A stretch of DNA of 64,000 nucleotides from Marinoscillum pacificum (GTDB lineage Bacteria > Bacteroidota > Bacteroidia > Cytophagales > Cyclobacteriaceae): NCBI RefSeq assembly GCF_024714495.1, contig NZ_JAMZMJ010000001.1, positions 1,568,201-1,632,200 of the forward strand, given 5' to 3'. The position numbers and the translations under genes were made by a program. Below the pieces are notes generated by a model. The model was not told the origin of the DNA. It did not search any database and worked only from the letters and a program-made list of their open reading frames with translations. Position 1 is the stretch's first letter, and every line of letters begins with the position of its first letter. This document shows, piece after piece, positions 25,800 to 34,819 of this stretch.

Positions 25800-25805
25800 T
25801 TACAA

Positions 25806-25848
25806 AAGCTCTTTCAAAAGATGTTATTTAGATCTTTTGAAAGAGCTT
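25806..25848. terminator. Long hairpin terminator between convergent genes
   Basis: AAGCTCTTTCAAAAGAT (25806-25822) pairs perfectly over 17 bases with 25832-25848, leaving a 9-base loop. It sits seven bases after namZ and 12 bases before the stop of the opposing beta-barrel gene. There is no strong T-tract, but the symmetry suits bidirectional termination. Confidence 0.7.
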
Positions 25849-25859
25849 ATTATAATCCT

Positions 25860-26483
25860 TTAGAATCGATACCTTCCACCGATTCCACCCTGGAACCAGA
25901 ATGAGAACGGATTATCGATGATTTCTAAAAAGAGCACTGCATCACCAAAAATAGACACTGGCACATCTGGGAAAGTATATTCCAATCCTATCACTGCATC
26001 TGCACCTAAATCCACATTGGTCACACGCTCACCTCTTGCTACATACCAGTTGTTGTCACCATTTACTCGGTAGCGATAATCATATTCATAGCTTTGAGAC
26101 CTGATTTGACCACCAAAACCATAATACCAATCCAATCCAGTAACTGACTCATCACCAATTTTGGAAATCTTATTGTGAATTAAATAATGAGCCTGAAATC
26201 CGATTGGTTGAGACGCCTGAACTCCCAAATACTGGATATCTGAATAGTTATAGTTTTGATCCAGATACCAATCATTAAAGTTGTTATTGTAAAAGTTTCC
26301 GTTGAAATAGTGAGTTCGTCCCAAACTGAATTCGAAGGCTGTGGCGCCCATGTATCTTTTCAGAGTAACTCCAGTTGGGTCTCCTAGTCTTAAACCGATT
26401 CCCCAATCACTTTTTTGATATTGGGCAGTTGACACGTGTACCATCAAGAATAGTCCTAGTACAAAGAACAAAAATTGCTTCAT
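25860..26483 (-). CDS. Outer-membrane beta-barrel-like protein
   Basis: A 207-residue protein from ATG at 26483; a longer frame to 26543 adds 20 residues ahead of the signal peptide and is less likely. The signal peptide MKQFLFFVLGLFLMVHVSTA is followed by alternating aromatic strands (GIGLRLGDPTGVTLKRYMG, AFEFSLGRTHYF, WFQGGIGGRYRF), ending with the aromatic C-terminus of outer-membrane barrels. The family resembles small porin-like barrels of unknown role. It is convergent with namZ. Confidence 0.7.
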   Translation of the reverse strand: MKQFLFFVLGLFLMVHVSTAQYQKSDWGIGLRLGDPTGVTLKRYMGATAFEFSLGRTHYFNGNFYNNNFNDWYLDQNYNYSDIQYLGVQASQPIGFQAHYLIHNKISKIGDESVTGLDWYYGFGGQIRSQSYEYDYRYRVNGDNNWYVARGERVTNVDLGADAVIGLEYTFPDVPVSIFGDAVLFLEIIDNPFSFWFQGGIGGRYRF

Positions 26484-26639
26484 TTGCTGATTTGAGTTAT
26501 TAATTAGTATCAAGTAGGCTTTATCAAAATCCATGCTAAACAATTAACAGGTTTATAATTCGATAAAAGCGGGCAAATCTAGGAAGAAACTCAAATCAAA
26601 AGACTTAAAAAATTCACTTACTGGTTCAATGGGAATGAT

Positions 26640-26777
26640 TTATGCTTCAATCAACTTATTGACAGATATATCAAAAACAAAAGAGCCATCAAAAGTAATT
26701 TTAATGGCTCCTTTCATATCATCTAAAAGATTATTGAGCTCGCCCGTTCCGAACTCGCAAAACTTTAATTTGATCAT
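26640..26777 (-). CDS. Possible small ORF (45 aa) in the 26484-26845 gap
   Basis: ATG at 26775-26777 opens 45 codons to TAA at 26640-26642. The product is MIKLKFCEFGTGELNNLLDD, then a segment with KITFDGSFVFDISVNKLIEA. It does not resemble a known family. A stem GAGCCAT/ATGGCTC (about 26682-26709), followed on the minus strand by a T-rich run, lies inside it and could instead be the terminator of the membrane protein gene that ends at 26846. Either reading is possible, and no other gene is seen in this 362-base gap. Confidence 0.25.
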   Translation of the reverse strand: MIKLKFCEFGTGELNNLLDDMKGAIKITFDGSFVFDISVNKLIEA

Positions 26778-26845
26778 TTACATAGTAGTCACCTAATGTT
26801 ATGAGGCACAGTCAAAAAACACCGGAAGCAACTACATGAATCACA

Positions 26846-27457
26846 TCACAATTTGTCCATGGACTCCTTATACATTCTAAAAAACAAGAATGGTAAGAAT
26901 CCGAATCCAAAAAACAGGAATGAGAAAATCAGTAGAATATTGGCTCCCATAAGGTGATTAAACTTAAAAAATGTAGCAGCCACAAAAAGCAACAAACTCA
27001 AGAGTCCTAAAATCCACTTCATTCGTTCAGATAAAGCCGAATGAATAAGCTCCTTATATCTATTGACCAACAACATCGGTACAAATACAAAGGCTAAACC
27101 AAAAATCCCCATGTAAAGCATGGAGGTAGCTCCAGGCCAGTGAAGTAACTTAAATAGCATCCCTAGTGTAAAGGATGCGGAAAAAATAAACCCAGAAATG
27201 TAGGTCAATCGTTTCATGTTCATAATTTTGTTATAGTTAAGTAAAAAAAGAGTTTCATTTTGAATCTCACCATACCCGTTCGGTGAGGTTTGTAGAAATG
27301 CTTTTTGATAGGCCTGTTCGAAAGACAGGCCTTTTTTTATTTCGATTTCCACAAGGCAGCACATGTGATCCAGCAAATCATCCCGCAATTCTTTGCTTTT
27401 CACTTCGCCTTTAAGGATTTCTTTCTCAATAAAGTCTACTTGTGCATCTGTTATCAT
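26846..27457 (-). CDS. PadR-linked membrane protein with four hydrophobic helices
   Basis: A 203-residue protein. The N-terminal 75 residues are soluble and helical (VDFIEKEILKGEVKSKELRDDL then LDHMCCLVEIEI), with a region of the kind seen next to PadR regulators in Bacteroidota. About four membrane helices then follow (ISGFIFSASFTLGMLF, MLYMGIFGLAFVFVPMLL, ILGLLSLLLFVAATFF, LLIFSFLFFGFGFLPFLFF). The LLHWPGATSM loop after the first helix recalls GldL-type proteins. It overlaps padR by four bases, so the two form a regulator/target unit. Confidence 0.7.
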   Translation of the reverse strand: MITDAQVDFIEKEILKGEVKSKELRDDLLDHMCCLVEIEIKKGLSFEQAYQKAFLQTSPNGYGEIQNETLFLLNYNKIMNMKRLTYISGFIFSASFTLGMLFKLLHWPGATSMLYMGIFGLAFVFVPMLLVNRYKELIHSALSERMKWILGLLSLLLFVAATFFKFNHLMGANILLIFSFLFFGFGFLPFLFFRMYKESMDKL

Positions 27458-27801
27458 AAAGCAGGCATTTTGTTCAAATCAGTGAATATTACTTTCTGGA
27501 TAGTCGCTAAAAAGTCCTTCAACTCAGCAATTTGTGCGTCTTTCTCCTTCTTCCCTTTTTTGGTTAAGAAGTAATATTTCCTCACACGCTTACCAATACT
27601 CTGCTCTTCATAATCCACAATTCCATCATTCAACAACTTGTGAAGCGCCGGGTAAAGCGATCCGTCTTTAAGCAATATTTTACCATCGGTGAGTTCCTTC
27701 ACTCGCTGTGATATTTCATAACCATACATCCGGTCATTCTCCTCCAACAACTTCAATACCATCACTCCGATAGTGCCTTTCAGCAGTTCTTTTGAATACA
27801 T
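27454..27801 (-). CDS. PadR-family transcriptional regulator
   Basis: A 115-residue regulator starting at ATG 27801, chosen because the promoter element lies just upstream and the family begins MYSKELLKGTI. The winged helix covers about residues 5-85 (VMVLKLLEENDRMYGYEISQ, DGSLYPALHKLLNDGIVDYE, KYYFLTKKGKKE). A short C-terminal helix follows for dimerisation. PadR proteins usually repress their own operon in response to small ligands. The membrane protein downstream is the expected target. Confidence 0.88.
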   Translation of the reverse strand: MYSKELLKGTIGVMVLKLLEENDRMYGYEISQRVKELTDGKILLKDGSLYPALHKLLNDGIVDYEEQSIGKRVRKYYFLTKKGKKEKDAQIAELKDFLATIQKVIFTDLNKMPAL

Positions 27802-27805
27802 AGAA

Positions 27806-27836
27806 CAAATATACATAGAAATACGATGTATCAAAA
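27806..27836 (-). promoter_or_regulatory. padR promoter with an operator palindrome in the spacer
   Basis: On the minus strand TTTTG (27832-27836) is followed after 18 bases by TATATTTG (27806-27813), matching the -33/-7 consensus. The spacer carries ATACAT-N9-ATGTAT (27811-27831), a likely PadR autoregulatory operator. The start codon begins four bases after the -7 element, which predicts a leaderless message. Confidence 0.5.
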
Positions 27837-27866
27837 TTCTACGTATAAAAAGTAGCACGGGTTTAC

Positions 27867-27874
27867 TAGCTTTG
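27867..27874 (+). promoter_or_regulatory. fmt -7 promoter element
   Basis: TAGCTTTG at 27867-27874 matches TAnnTTTG, seven bases before the fmt ATG at 27882. A clear -33 element is not seen. The 27802-27881 gap also carries the divergent padR promoter, so a very short untranslated leader is predicted for both. Confidence 0.4.
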
Positions 27875-27881
27875 CGAGCCT

Positions 27882-28811
27882 ATGAAGGATCTAAGGATTG
27901 TGTTTATGGGTACGCCGGAGTTTGCGGTTCCCTCATTGCAGAAGTTGGTTGAGAATGGTTTCAACGTAGTAGCGGTCATTACCGCACCAGACAAACCACA
28001 AGGAAGAGGCAAGAAGCTTGGAACCTCTCCTGTAAAGGACTATGCAGTTTCCGCTAACATTCCTGTATTACAACCGACCAACCTTAAGAGTGAAGATTTT
28101 CAGTCTGAACTCAAATCTTATGAAGCAGACCTTCAGATTGTCGTTGCTTTCCGCATGCTTCCTGAAGCAGTTTGGGATATGCCTCCTTTAGGGTCTTTTA
28201 ACCTTCATGGATCTTTACTTCCGAACTATAGAGGTGCAGCTCCTATCAATTGGGCGATTATAAATGGAGAAAAAGAAACCGGAGTAACCACTTTCAAACT
28301 CAAGCACGAGATTGATACTGGGAACATCCTGCTTCAGCATGTAGAGCCTATCAACTACGAAGACACCTTAGGAACTGTCTACGAACGCTTGATGAACAAA
28401 GGCGCTGACTTGATTGTAGAATCTGTCAAGAAAATACAGAGTGGTGACTATGAGCTAAAACCTCAACCTCAGGTAAGCGAAGACAAACATGCTCCTAAAA
28501 TATTCAGAGAAGACTGTGAGATCAATTGGGATCAGCCATTAGAAAAAGTGAGAGACTTTATTCGTGGACTAAGCCCATATCCTGCCGCCTGGACAACCTT
28601 AGATGGATTGACCTTCAAAGTATTTATGGCAGAGAAATCGGGAAGAAATTATAAGGCTTCTGCGGGATCATTTCATTCAGATGGCAAGAATTACATTGAT
28701 GTAGTCACTGCTGACGGAGCTTTATCACTCACTGAGGTTCAGCTACAAGGAAAAAGAAAAATGCTCACCGAAGAATTCCTCAGGGGTTACCATTGGAAGG
28801 ACGAGCACTGA
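27882..28811 (+). CDS. fmt: Methionyl-tRNA formyltransferase
   Basis: A 309-residue enzyme that formylates initiator Met-tRNA using 10-formyl-tetrahydrofolate. The catalytic segment LHGSLLPNYRGAAPINWAII contains the conserved Asn-His-Asp-type elements (HGSLLP), followed by the substrate-binding KLKHEIDTGNIL. A C-terminal OB-like domain spans about residues 205-305. It is close to folA, which also serves one-carbon/folate metabolism. A small membrane ORF on the opposite strand overlaps its last 32 bases. Confidence 0.95.
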   Translation: MKDLRIVFMGTPEFAVPSLQKLVENGFNVVAVITAPDKPQGRGKKLGTSPVKDYAVSANIPVLQPTNLKSEDFQSELKSYEADLQIVVAFRMLPEAVWDMPPLGSFNLHGSLLPNYRGAAPINWAIINGEKETGVTTFKLKHEIDTGNILLQHVEPINYEDTLGTVYERLMNKGADLIVESVKKIQSGDYELKPQPQVSEDKHAPKIFREDCEINWDQPLEKVRDFIRGLSPYPAAWTTLDGLTFKVFMAEKSGRNYKASAGSFHSDGKNYIDVVTADGALSLTEVQLQGKRKMLTEEFLRGYHWKDEH

Positions 28812-28950
28812 AATATTGTATAGGTAGAGAAAGGGGACCAATAAGCAAAGACAACAAAATCCATTCATAAGGATCTTGTTTCTGTTTACTGGCCAGAATC
28901 ACGTTACCCAACACAGATATAAAACAAATTGCAAGGAGTGCGATTAACAT
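28780..28950 (-). CDS. Small membrane protein (56 aa), overlapping the end of fmt
   Basis: ATG at 28948-28950 to TGA at 28780-28782. The N-terminus is MLIALLAICFISVLGNVILA, then SKQKQDPYEWILLSLLIGPLSL, and so on. Two hydrophobic helices are separated by a charged turn containing D-P-x-x-W; the second resembles the widespread small-protein pattern K-x-P-W/Y-x-W-x-LLGLLxGP. It is too short for a typical ORF screen and is read opposite to fmt and folA. Composition supports real coding rather than a shadow, since the pattern is not explained by fmt's frame. Confidence 0.5.
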   Translation of the reverse strand: MLIALLAICFISVLGNVILASKQKQDPYEWILLSLLIGPLSLPIQYFSARPSNGNP

Positions 28951-28994
28951 TGTATTTATTTTTCTTTGAATACGATTAACAGAAACGAAAGGTT

Positions 28995-29495
28995 ATGAAG
29001 ATATCCATGATAGCAGCCATGGGGCAAAACAGAGTAATTGGCAAAGACAATGACATCCCCTGGCACCTGCCTGATGACTTTCAATACTTTAAAAAGACAA
29101 CTGAGGGTCATTACGTACTCATGGGTAGAAAAAATTACGAATCGTTGCCTCCGAAGTTTAAGCCACTCCCCAATCGTCCGAATGTAGTCATCACTCGAAA
29201 TGAGTCATATGATGCTCCTGGAACTGAAGTGGTCAATAGCCTGGAAGATGCGATTGAAATAGCTAGAAAAAACAACGAAGAAGAAGTATTCATCATTGGT
29301 GGTGGCGAGATTTACAAGCTTGGTTTAGCTTATGCAGACACCATCTACCTTACTGAGATTAATGGTGAGTTTGAAGGACAAACCATATTTCCAGAATTTG
29401 ACAAATCCGAGTGGAAAGAAATCAGCAGAGAGCATCATTCAACAGATGAACATCACAAATATTCGTTCGATTTCGTAATTTATGGTAAAATCTAA
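28995..29495 (+). CDS. folA: Dihydrofolate reductase
   Basis: A 166-residue NADPH-dependent enzyme. The start [20 protein letters not shown] contains the conserved loop with the W-H-L-P residues, and the folate-pocket acidic D-D lies in [20 protein letters not shown] and [14 protein letters not shown] are typical nucleotide-binding segments. The normal length is 160-170. The gene follows fmt with 183 bases between, part of which is the opposing small ORF. Confidence 0.93.
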   Translation: MKISMIAAMGQNRVIGKDNDIPWHLPDDFQYFKKTTEGHYVLMGRKNYESLPPKFKPLPNRPNVVITRNESYDAPGTEVVNSLEDAIEIARKNNEEEVFIIGGGEIYKLGLAYADTIYLTEINGEFEGQTIFPEFDKSEWKEISREHHSTDEHHKYSFDFVIYGKI

Positions 29496-29501
29496 CGAAT
29501 C

Positions 29502-29876
29502 ATGAACTCACAAAAAAAACTCCTAAGCATTCTACACATTGTATATGGCTCTCTTACCCTCATTACATTGTTAATCGTCAACCTGGCGCTGGAAGTAGCC
29601 CTGCCATTCATAGAAAATGAAGTTAGCGGAGATGAATTACGACTTATCAAAACTGTCTTTCTATTCGTTCATTCTTTGTTTTTCATTTTAATTATACTTT
29701 TCCCCCTACCCTCTATTGTTGGTGGAATCGCTCAACTGAATGGTAAAAAATGGGGATTGACTGTAATGATGATTTCAGGATGCTTATCTCTATTGAGCGT
29801 ACCAGTTGGAACAGCTCTTGGAGTGTTCACTATCTACGTATTTACGCAATCCAGCAAGCAAGAACAAAATGACTAA
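29502..29876 (+). CDS. Small membrane protein, three or four helices
   Basis: A 124-residue protein with hydrophobic segments at about 10-30 (IVYGSLTLITLLIVNLAL), 48-72 and 80-115. It contains a loop with LNGKKWGL between the last two, a feature of a widespread uncharacterised Bacteroidota membrane protein. The function is unknown. It starts six bases after folA and overlaps the SDR gene by eight bases, so it is co-transcribed. Confidence 0.6.
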   Translation: MNSQKKLLSILHIVYGSLTLITLLIVNLALEVALPFIENEVSGDELRLIKTVFLFVHSLFFILIILFPLPSIVGGIAQLNGKKWGLTVMMISGCLSLLSVPVGTALGVFTIYVFTQSSKQEQND

Positions 29877-30666
29877 AATTAAAGATCAGGTAATAATGGT
29901 AACTGGTGCCTCATCTGGCATTGGTGAAGCACTCGTATATGAGTTATCAAAGCAGGGCGCCAAGTTGATTATTTCAGCCAGGCGTCGGGAAGAGCTAGAG
30001 CGTGTCAAAGCAAACTGTCAAATGCCTGATCAAGTGAATATTCTTTCTTTAGACCTGGCGGATAGCTTCGCCATTAGCCAAAAAGCTAAGGAAGCGGAAT
30101 CAATCCATGGCCATATTGATATTTTGATCAACTGTGGAGGCATTAGCCAAAGAGAAAAAGTGATCAAAACCAACATGGATGTGGATCGAAAAATCATGGA
30201 AGTCAATTACTTTGGAACCATAGCACTTTCTAAAGCCCTTCTTCCAAAGATGATAGAGAGGAAATCTGGACATCAAGTGATCATCACTTCTGCCGTTGGC
30301 ATAATTAGCACACCATATCGCTCAGCTTATGCAGCATCCAAGCATGCATTGCATGGCTTTTATGACGCACTAAGAGCAGAGCACCATGCTGATGGACTAA
30401 AAATAAGCATTATTCTTCCAGGCTTCGTAAGAACTCAAATTAGTGTCAATGCACTGACCGGAGACGGAAGTAAGCAAAACAAAATGGATGACGCACAAGC
30501 GGGTGGTTTATCTGCTGAAGAGTGCGCCGTTAAAATCATCAAGTCTATCGAAAAGAACAAAGAAGAAGTTTATATCGGTGGATTTAAAGAAGTGGCGGGT
30601 ATCTATGTAAAAAGATTCTTCCCTACCTTGTTCTCAAGAATAGTCAGAAAAACAGCCGTAACATAA
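29869..30666 (+). CDS. Short-chain dehydrogenase/reductase (SDR)
   Basis: A 265-residue enzyme using ATG at 29869, which overlaps the preceding gene's stop by eight bases; the longer frame to 29806 lies within that gene. TGASSGIGEAL (cofactor loop), NCGG, the catalytic Ser in ITSAVG and the YAASKHAL Tyr-Lys pair are all present. The C-terminus carries FKEVAGIYVKRFFPTLFSRI, a membrane-associated tail of the kind found in SDRs such as DHRS7B. The substrate is unknown. Confidence 0.85.
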   Translation: MTKIKDQVIMVTGASSGIGEALVYELSKQGAKLIISARRREELERVKANCQMPDQVNILSLDLADSFAISQKAKEAESIHGHIDILINCGGISQREKVIKTNMDVDRKIMEVNYFGTIALSKALLPKMIERKSGHQVIITSAVGIISTPYRSAYAASKHALHGFYDALRAEHHADGLKISIILPGFVRTQISVNALTGDGSKQNKMDDAQAGGLSAEECAVKIIKSIEKNKEEVYIGGFKEVAGIYVKRFFPTLFSRIVRKTAVT

Positions 30667-30673
30667 AACTCCA

Positions 30674-33600
30674 TTGAATCTTCATCGCTCATATTGGCTT
30701 ATCTTCCTTTTTTGTATTTCAGGGTTTATCCTAAATGCACAGACCAATTCGTATGAAAGGGGCTGGATTTATATAAAGCTTGATCAAATCACCGCACAAG
30801 GGAGGCAATCCAACGTTTTAAATCTGAGCGATATAACTGGAGTCCAGAAATTCGAACCATTACGAAAAAATGTCACTGCACTCCGAAGCGAACCATCGAT
30901 TCTCGATGGACTGTACAAAGTACAAATAAGCAGTGAACTTGACATTCAGCAACTCTGTGACAATCTGGAGCAATACAGCAATGTATTTTATGCGGAACCC
31001 ATCCATCAAGAAGAACTCTTATACATCCCAAATGATCCAGCCATAAGTGCAGGATCTCAGGATTATTTGGACATCATCAACGCATATACGGCCTGGGACA
31101 TAACCCGAGGAGATACTTCGATGATCATTGGAATCAGCGATACAGGAGTTGATTATTTTCACCCTGACTTAGTCAATAAAATGTATGTCAATGAAGCTGA
31201 TCCTCCTAACGGAATCGATGATGACAACAATGGCTACATAGACGATTATAGAGGCTACGACTTTGCAGATAACGACACTTCAGCACTCCCAGGAAGTGAC
31301 TATCATGGGACAAGAGTGGCCGGTATCGCAGGAGCTGAAGCAGACAATGGCTTTGGAATGGCTGGAGTAGGAATCAACCTCCAGATTGGAGCACTCAAAA
31401 TCTTCAAATCTGAATCTGGTAGCTCCTCTAACGCTTATGAATCTATCATCTATGCTGCTGACAATGGATTTGATGTAATTAACCTGTCGTGGGGTTCCGC
31501 CAACAGCTTTTCACTTGCCGCTCAGGATATTATCAACTATGCAGTAAATGAAAAAGATCTGATCATCGTAGGTGCTGCAGGAAATACGCCTCAAGAATTG
31601 GATTTTTATCCTGCCAGTTATGACAATGTGCTTTCCGTTGCTTCTACTGAGCTAAACGACACCAAAGCTTCTTTCTCTACTTTCAGTTATCACGTAGACA
31701 TTTCGGCACCTGGAAGAAGTATTTATGGCACCACTAGCAATAACGGCTTTACTTCAGGTGATGGCACCTCATTTAGTAGTCCAATGGTTGCAGCGACAGC
31801 AGGATTGGTTAGGTCAAGATTTCCAGAACTTACGTCAAGACAAGTCATAGAACGTATTCGTGTCACTGCAGACAAAATCGATGAACTTAACCCAGACTTT
31901 GAAGGGCAAATTGGATTTGGTAGACTCAACATGGAACGTGCTCTATCAGCAAGTTCTGATACGTTGAAATCCATTAGGATTAAAGAATCTAAGGTCTACA
32001 CAGATTTGGGTAATTCGATTTATTTTGGAGATTCCATTTTCATAGATGTGACCATCATCAACTATCTGGCGGATGCTACTCCTCAAATATCACTTGCTTC
32101 CTCTTCTGAATATTTAGAATATGGTTCTACGAAAATTCAATCTAAGACTCTAAAGGCTTTTGACGAGACGACAATAACACTCAAGGCTCGCATCTCAGAC
32201 AATACTCCCGCTAACACCTCCATTCCAATTGAGATTATTTTTGAAGACGAGTACTATTTGGATCATAGTTATGTAGTGATTCAAACCAATTCAGACAGAG
32301 CAGATCTTCAAAATGGTGTATTAGGTTTTACAACAGGGGGAAACGGAAATCTTGGCTATAGTAATGACGGCTTTTTCAATGGCCTTGGCCTCAGTTACAA
32401 TGGAATTAACATGATGAGCCGAATTGGTTTCTTTGTGAGCATAGACTCTAATCAAGTATCAGACAATTTCTATTTAGATATCACCAGCGGTCAGCGGCAT
32501 GCAGATTTTAACACTAAAACTTTAGTCAAACCTCAATACCACGGAGCAATTGACTTCTTTTCATCTAGCACTTTTGCTGATGATTCAGCCAGTATGCCGG
32601 CAGGAATAAATATCCAGCAAAGAACCTTAATGGACTCTGCTTCGAAATATGTGATTCAGGAATACTTCATAGGCAATACTGGATCATCCAATCTGGAAAA
32701 CTTAAGCATTGGACTATTTACAGACTGGGATCTCAACGATGCAGAGACGAATAAAAGTTACTACAATGACACTTTAGCTACAATCATCAGCTATGACTCT
32801 ATCAATAGTCTGTATGTAGGAATCACTTCCTACTATGATCGTTCACCAATACATCAGGCTATTGATCAAAATTCTTACAACAACAATCAATTAGACATTA
32901 CTACAAGCTGGACAGATAGCTTAATTCACCTTCTCTCCACACAATCTATATATGATTCTGCAGGTTGGTCGAGTGGTAATGATATCGCTTCGATGATTTC
33001 TGATGATTCTGTAAGCATATCCTCAGGCGCTGCAACGAAACGAGCATTTATCATCGCTTTTGCCAACTCAATAGACGAACTAGCCAATCAATTGGACTCA
33101 GGAAAATTAGCCTATGAACTGTATTTAGGCACCCCACTACTGTATGAAGAGTATTTTAGTTGTCTTGGTGCATCACTTACAATTAACCCTCAAGGCGGCG
33201 ATGAATTTGAGTTTTTCACCGATCCATTCGGCACCAATGTAATTGCAACTGGAGACACATTGATTACCGGCAGCATTTCACAGGACACCTCCTATTATTT
33301 GAGAAAACTGGATGACTTATCAATTGGAGATATATACCGCTTAGATATCAGTCTGGTCGACCAAGTTGCCAATTTTTCCATGTCTACAGATACCTTATTT
33401 TTAGATGCCAACGCTAATAGTATCTCCCTGACAGATAGGAGTTTTCTCCCAACAGATTGGTTATGGGATTTTGGAAACAACCAACAGGCAACACTTCAAA
33501 ATCCAATTGTAGGTTATGCAACCCCTGGAACCTACACAATTACTTTACAGGTAAATAATGAACTTGGATGCACCTCCTCTATTTCGAAAGAACTTCTTGT

Positions 33601-34819
33601 AGCAGTTCGACCTGATCTACCGGCCATTGAAGACCTATTGGTGTGCTCAGGCGCAAGTCCTGTCATTTCCGCTTCTAACACTGACAGTCTGGCTTTTTAC
33701 ATTACTGCTGATGATGAGTCTCCAATCTACGAAGGTCAAAGCCTGCAACTAAACAACCTTAGCAAAGACACACTCATCTATATCACAAATACTTCAGGAC
33801 CTTATGAAAGCTTAAAACTGCCCTTAAACATAAGCACTCAGGATTACGCTGCTTCATTCACTATCACTGTAGACACTACACAACAACAAACATCCGCCAT
33901 TTTGATCAACACTACTGAAGACATTTATGAAAGTGAGTGGACACTAGACGAAACAATTATTGGCACATCTGACACTTTGACCATTGAGGTTTCTTCAAAC
34001 TCGTTAAACCTTGGTCTTACCAGCACCTCCTCCTTAGGTTGCCAAAGCAGCATCAGTCAAATTATTAATTTAACAGCATCAGAAATACCATCTATTACTA
34101 ATCAAGTTTATTGTTATGGAGAGGATGCTATGATTTCACCAGAAAATGGACAATATTTTGCCTTCTACTCTGATGCTGAGCTATCTCAATTCCTCGAAAA
34201 AGGCACTTCTCTAAAAATTGATAGTCTAATAGAACCTACCTCAATCTATGTTACTGGTATAGACAAGATTCTTCCCTCTGAGGCGCTTGAAATTAACATA
34301 ACTCCTCAACTGCCAGAGGCAACCATTTTATCGAACCCTGACACGCTATATTTAAGCGAAGGATTAACAGTTACGTTTACCCTAAACAATAATGAATTGG
34401 AGTCAGTTGACTGGTTTGTCAATGGTGAATATTTTGATAACACTTTTGAGCCAATCGTACTATTCCAAAGTGAAGGCATACAATCCATCAAAGCCGTAGT
34501 GAAAGACGCTGATGGATGCTCCAATCAAGACTCACTTGTCTACCAGGTATTAAAAGAGCGAGAAATTATTGTCTTAGGAGATCAACCGGATAACCTCTTG
34601 ATTTACCCTAATCCCGCCAACAAAAATCAATCGATTTTTATCAAAGGATACGAAGGAACAATAAACATGAGCATCTTCAATGTCGAAGGAAAATTAGTTT
34701 TTCAGAAAAAGGTAGAAACAAAAAATCCACTTGACATTTCATTTCTGTCAAGTGGAAATTACACGATTATTTTAGAATCAGAAGAGTTTAAAACTTCGAA
34801 GAAACTAATCATTCGCTAA
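30674..34819 (+). CDS. T9SS-exported subtilisin-like protease (S8) with PKD domain
   Basis: A 1381-residue exported protein; the predicted start is TTG at 30674. The signal peptide ends at about NAQ (residue 23) and is followed by a propeptide. The S8 triad is complete: D156 in SDTGVD, H211 in HGTRVAG, and S366 in GTSFSSP. Residues about 390-870 are beta-rich, about 895-975 is a PKD domain (LWDFGNN...GTYTITLQVNN), and further Ig-like repeats follow. The last 75 residues (LLIYPNPANK...IIR) are a T9SS type A sorting domain. It is a surface or secreted endopeptidase, probably for nutrient protein. Confidence 0.88.
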   Translation: MNLHRSYWLIFLFCISGFILNAQTNSYERGWIYIKLDQITAQGRQSNVLNLSDITGVQKFEPLRKNVTALRSEPSILDGLYKVQISSELDIQQLCDNLEQYSNVFYAEPIHQEELLYIPNDPAISAGSQDYLDIINAYTAWDITRGDTSMIIGISDTGVDYFHPDLVNKMYVNEADPPNGIDDDNNGYIDDYRGYDFADNDTSALPGSDYHGTRVAGIAGAEADNGFGMAGVGINLQIGALKIFKSESGSSSNAYESIIYAADNGFDVINLSWGSANSFSLAAQDIINYAVNEKDLIIVGAAGNTPQELDFYPASYDNVLSVASTELNDTKASFSTFSYHVDISAPGRSIYGTTSNNGFTSGDGTSFSSPMVAATAGLVRSRFPELTSRQVIERIRVTADKIDELNPDFEGQIGFGRLNMERALSASSDTLKSIRIKESKVYTDLGNSIYFGDSIFIDVTIINYLADATPQISLASSSEYLEYGSTKIQSKTLKAFDETTITLKARISDNTPANTSIPIEIIFEDEYYLDHSYVVIQTNSDRADLQNGVLGFTTGGNGNLGYSNDGFFNGLGLSYNGINMMSRIGFFVSIDSNQVSDNFYLDITSGQRHADFNTKTLVKPQYHGAIDFFSSSTFADDSASMPAGINIQQRTLMDSASKYVIQEYFIGNTGSSNLENLSIGLFTDWDLNDAETNKSYYNDTLATIISYDSINSLYVGITSYYDRSPIHQAIDQNSYNNNQLDITTSWTDSLIHLLSTQSIYDSAGWSSGNDIASMISDDSVSISSGAATKRAFIIAFANSIDELANQLDSGKLAYELYLGTPLLYEEYFSCLGASLTINPQGGDEFEFFTDPFGTNVIATGDTLITGSISQDTSYYLRKLDDLSIGDIYRLDISLVDQVANFSMSTDTLFLDANANSISLTDRSFLPTDWLWDFGNNQQATLQNPIVGYATPGTYTITLQVNNELGCTSSISKELLVAVRPDLPAIEDLLVCSGASPVISASNTDSLAFYITADDESPIYEGQSLQLNNLSKDTLIYITNTSGPYESLKLPLNISTQDYAASFTITVDTTQQQTSAILINTTEDIYESEWTLDETIIGTSDTLTIEVSSNSLNLGLTSTSSLGCQSSISQIINLTASEIPSITNQVYCYGEDAMISPENGQYFAFYSDAELSQFLEKGTSLKIDSLIEPTSIYVTGIDKILPSEALEINITPQLPEATILSNPDTLYLSEGLTVTFTLNNNELESVDWFVNGEYFDNTFEPIVLFQSEGIQSIKAVVKDADGCSNQDSLVYQVLKEREIIVLGDQPDNLLIYPNPANKNQSIFIKGYEGTINMSIFNVEGKLVFQKKVETKNPLDISFLSSGNYTIILESEEFKTSKKLIIR

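Noticed and set aside
29806..29868. Longer SDR start
   Set aside because: It lies in the coding sequence of the upstream membrane protein. ATG at 29869 fits the SDR start better.
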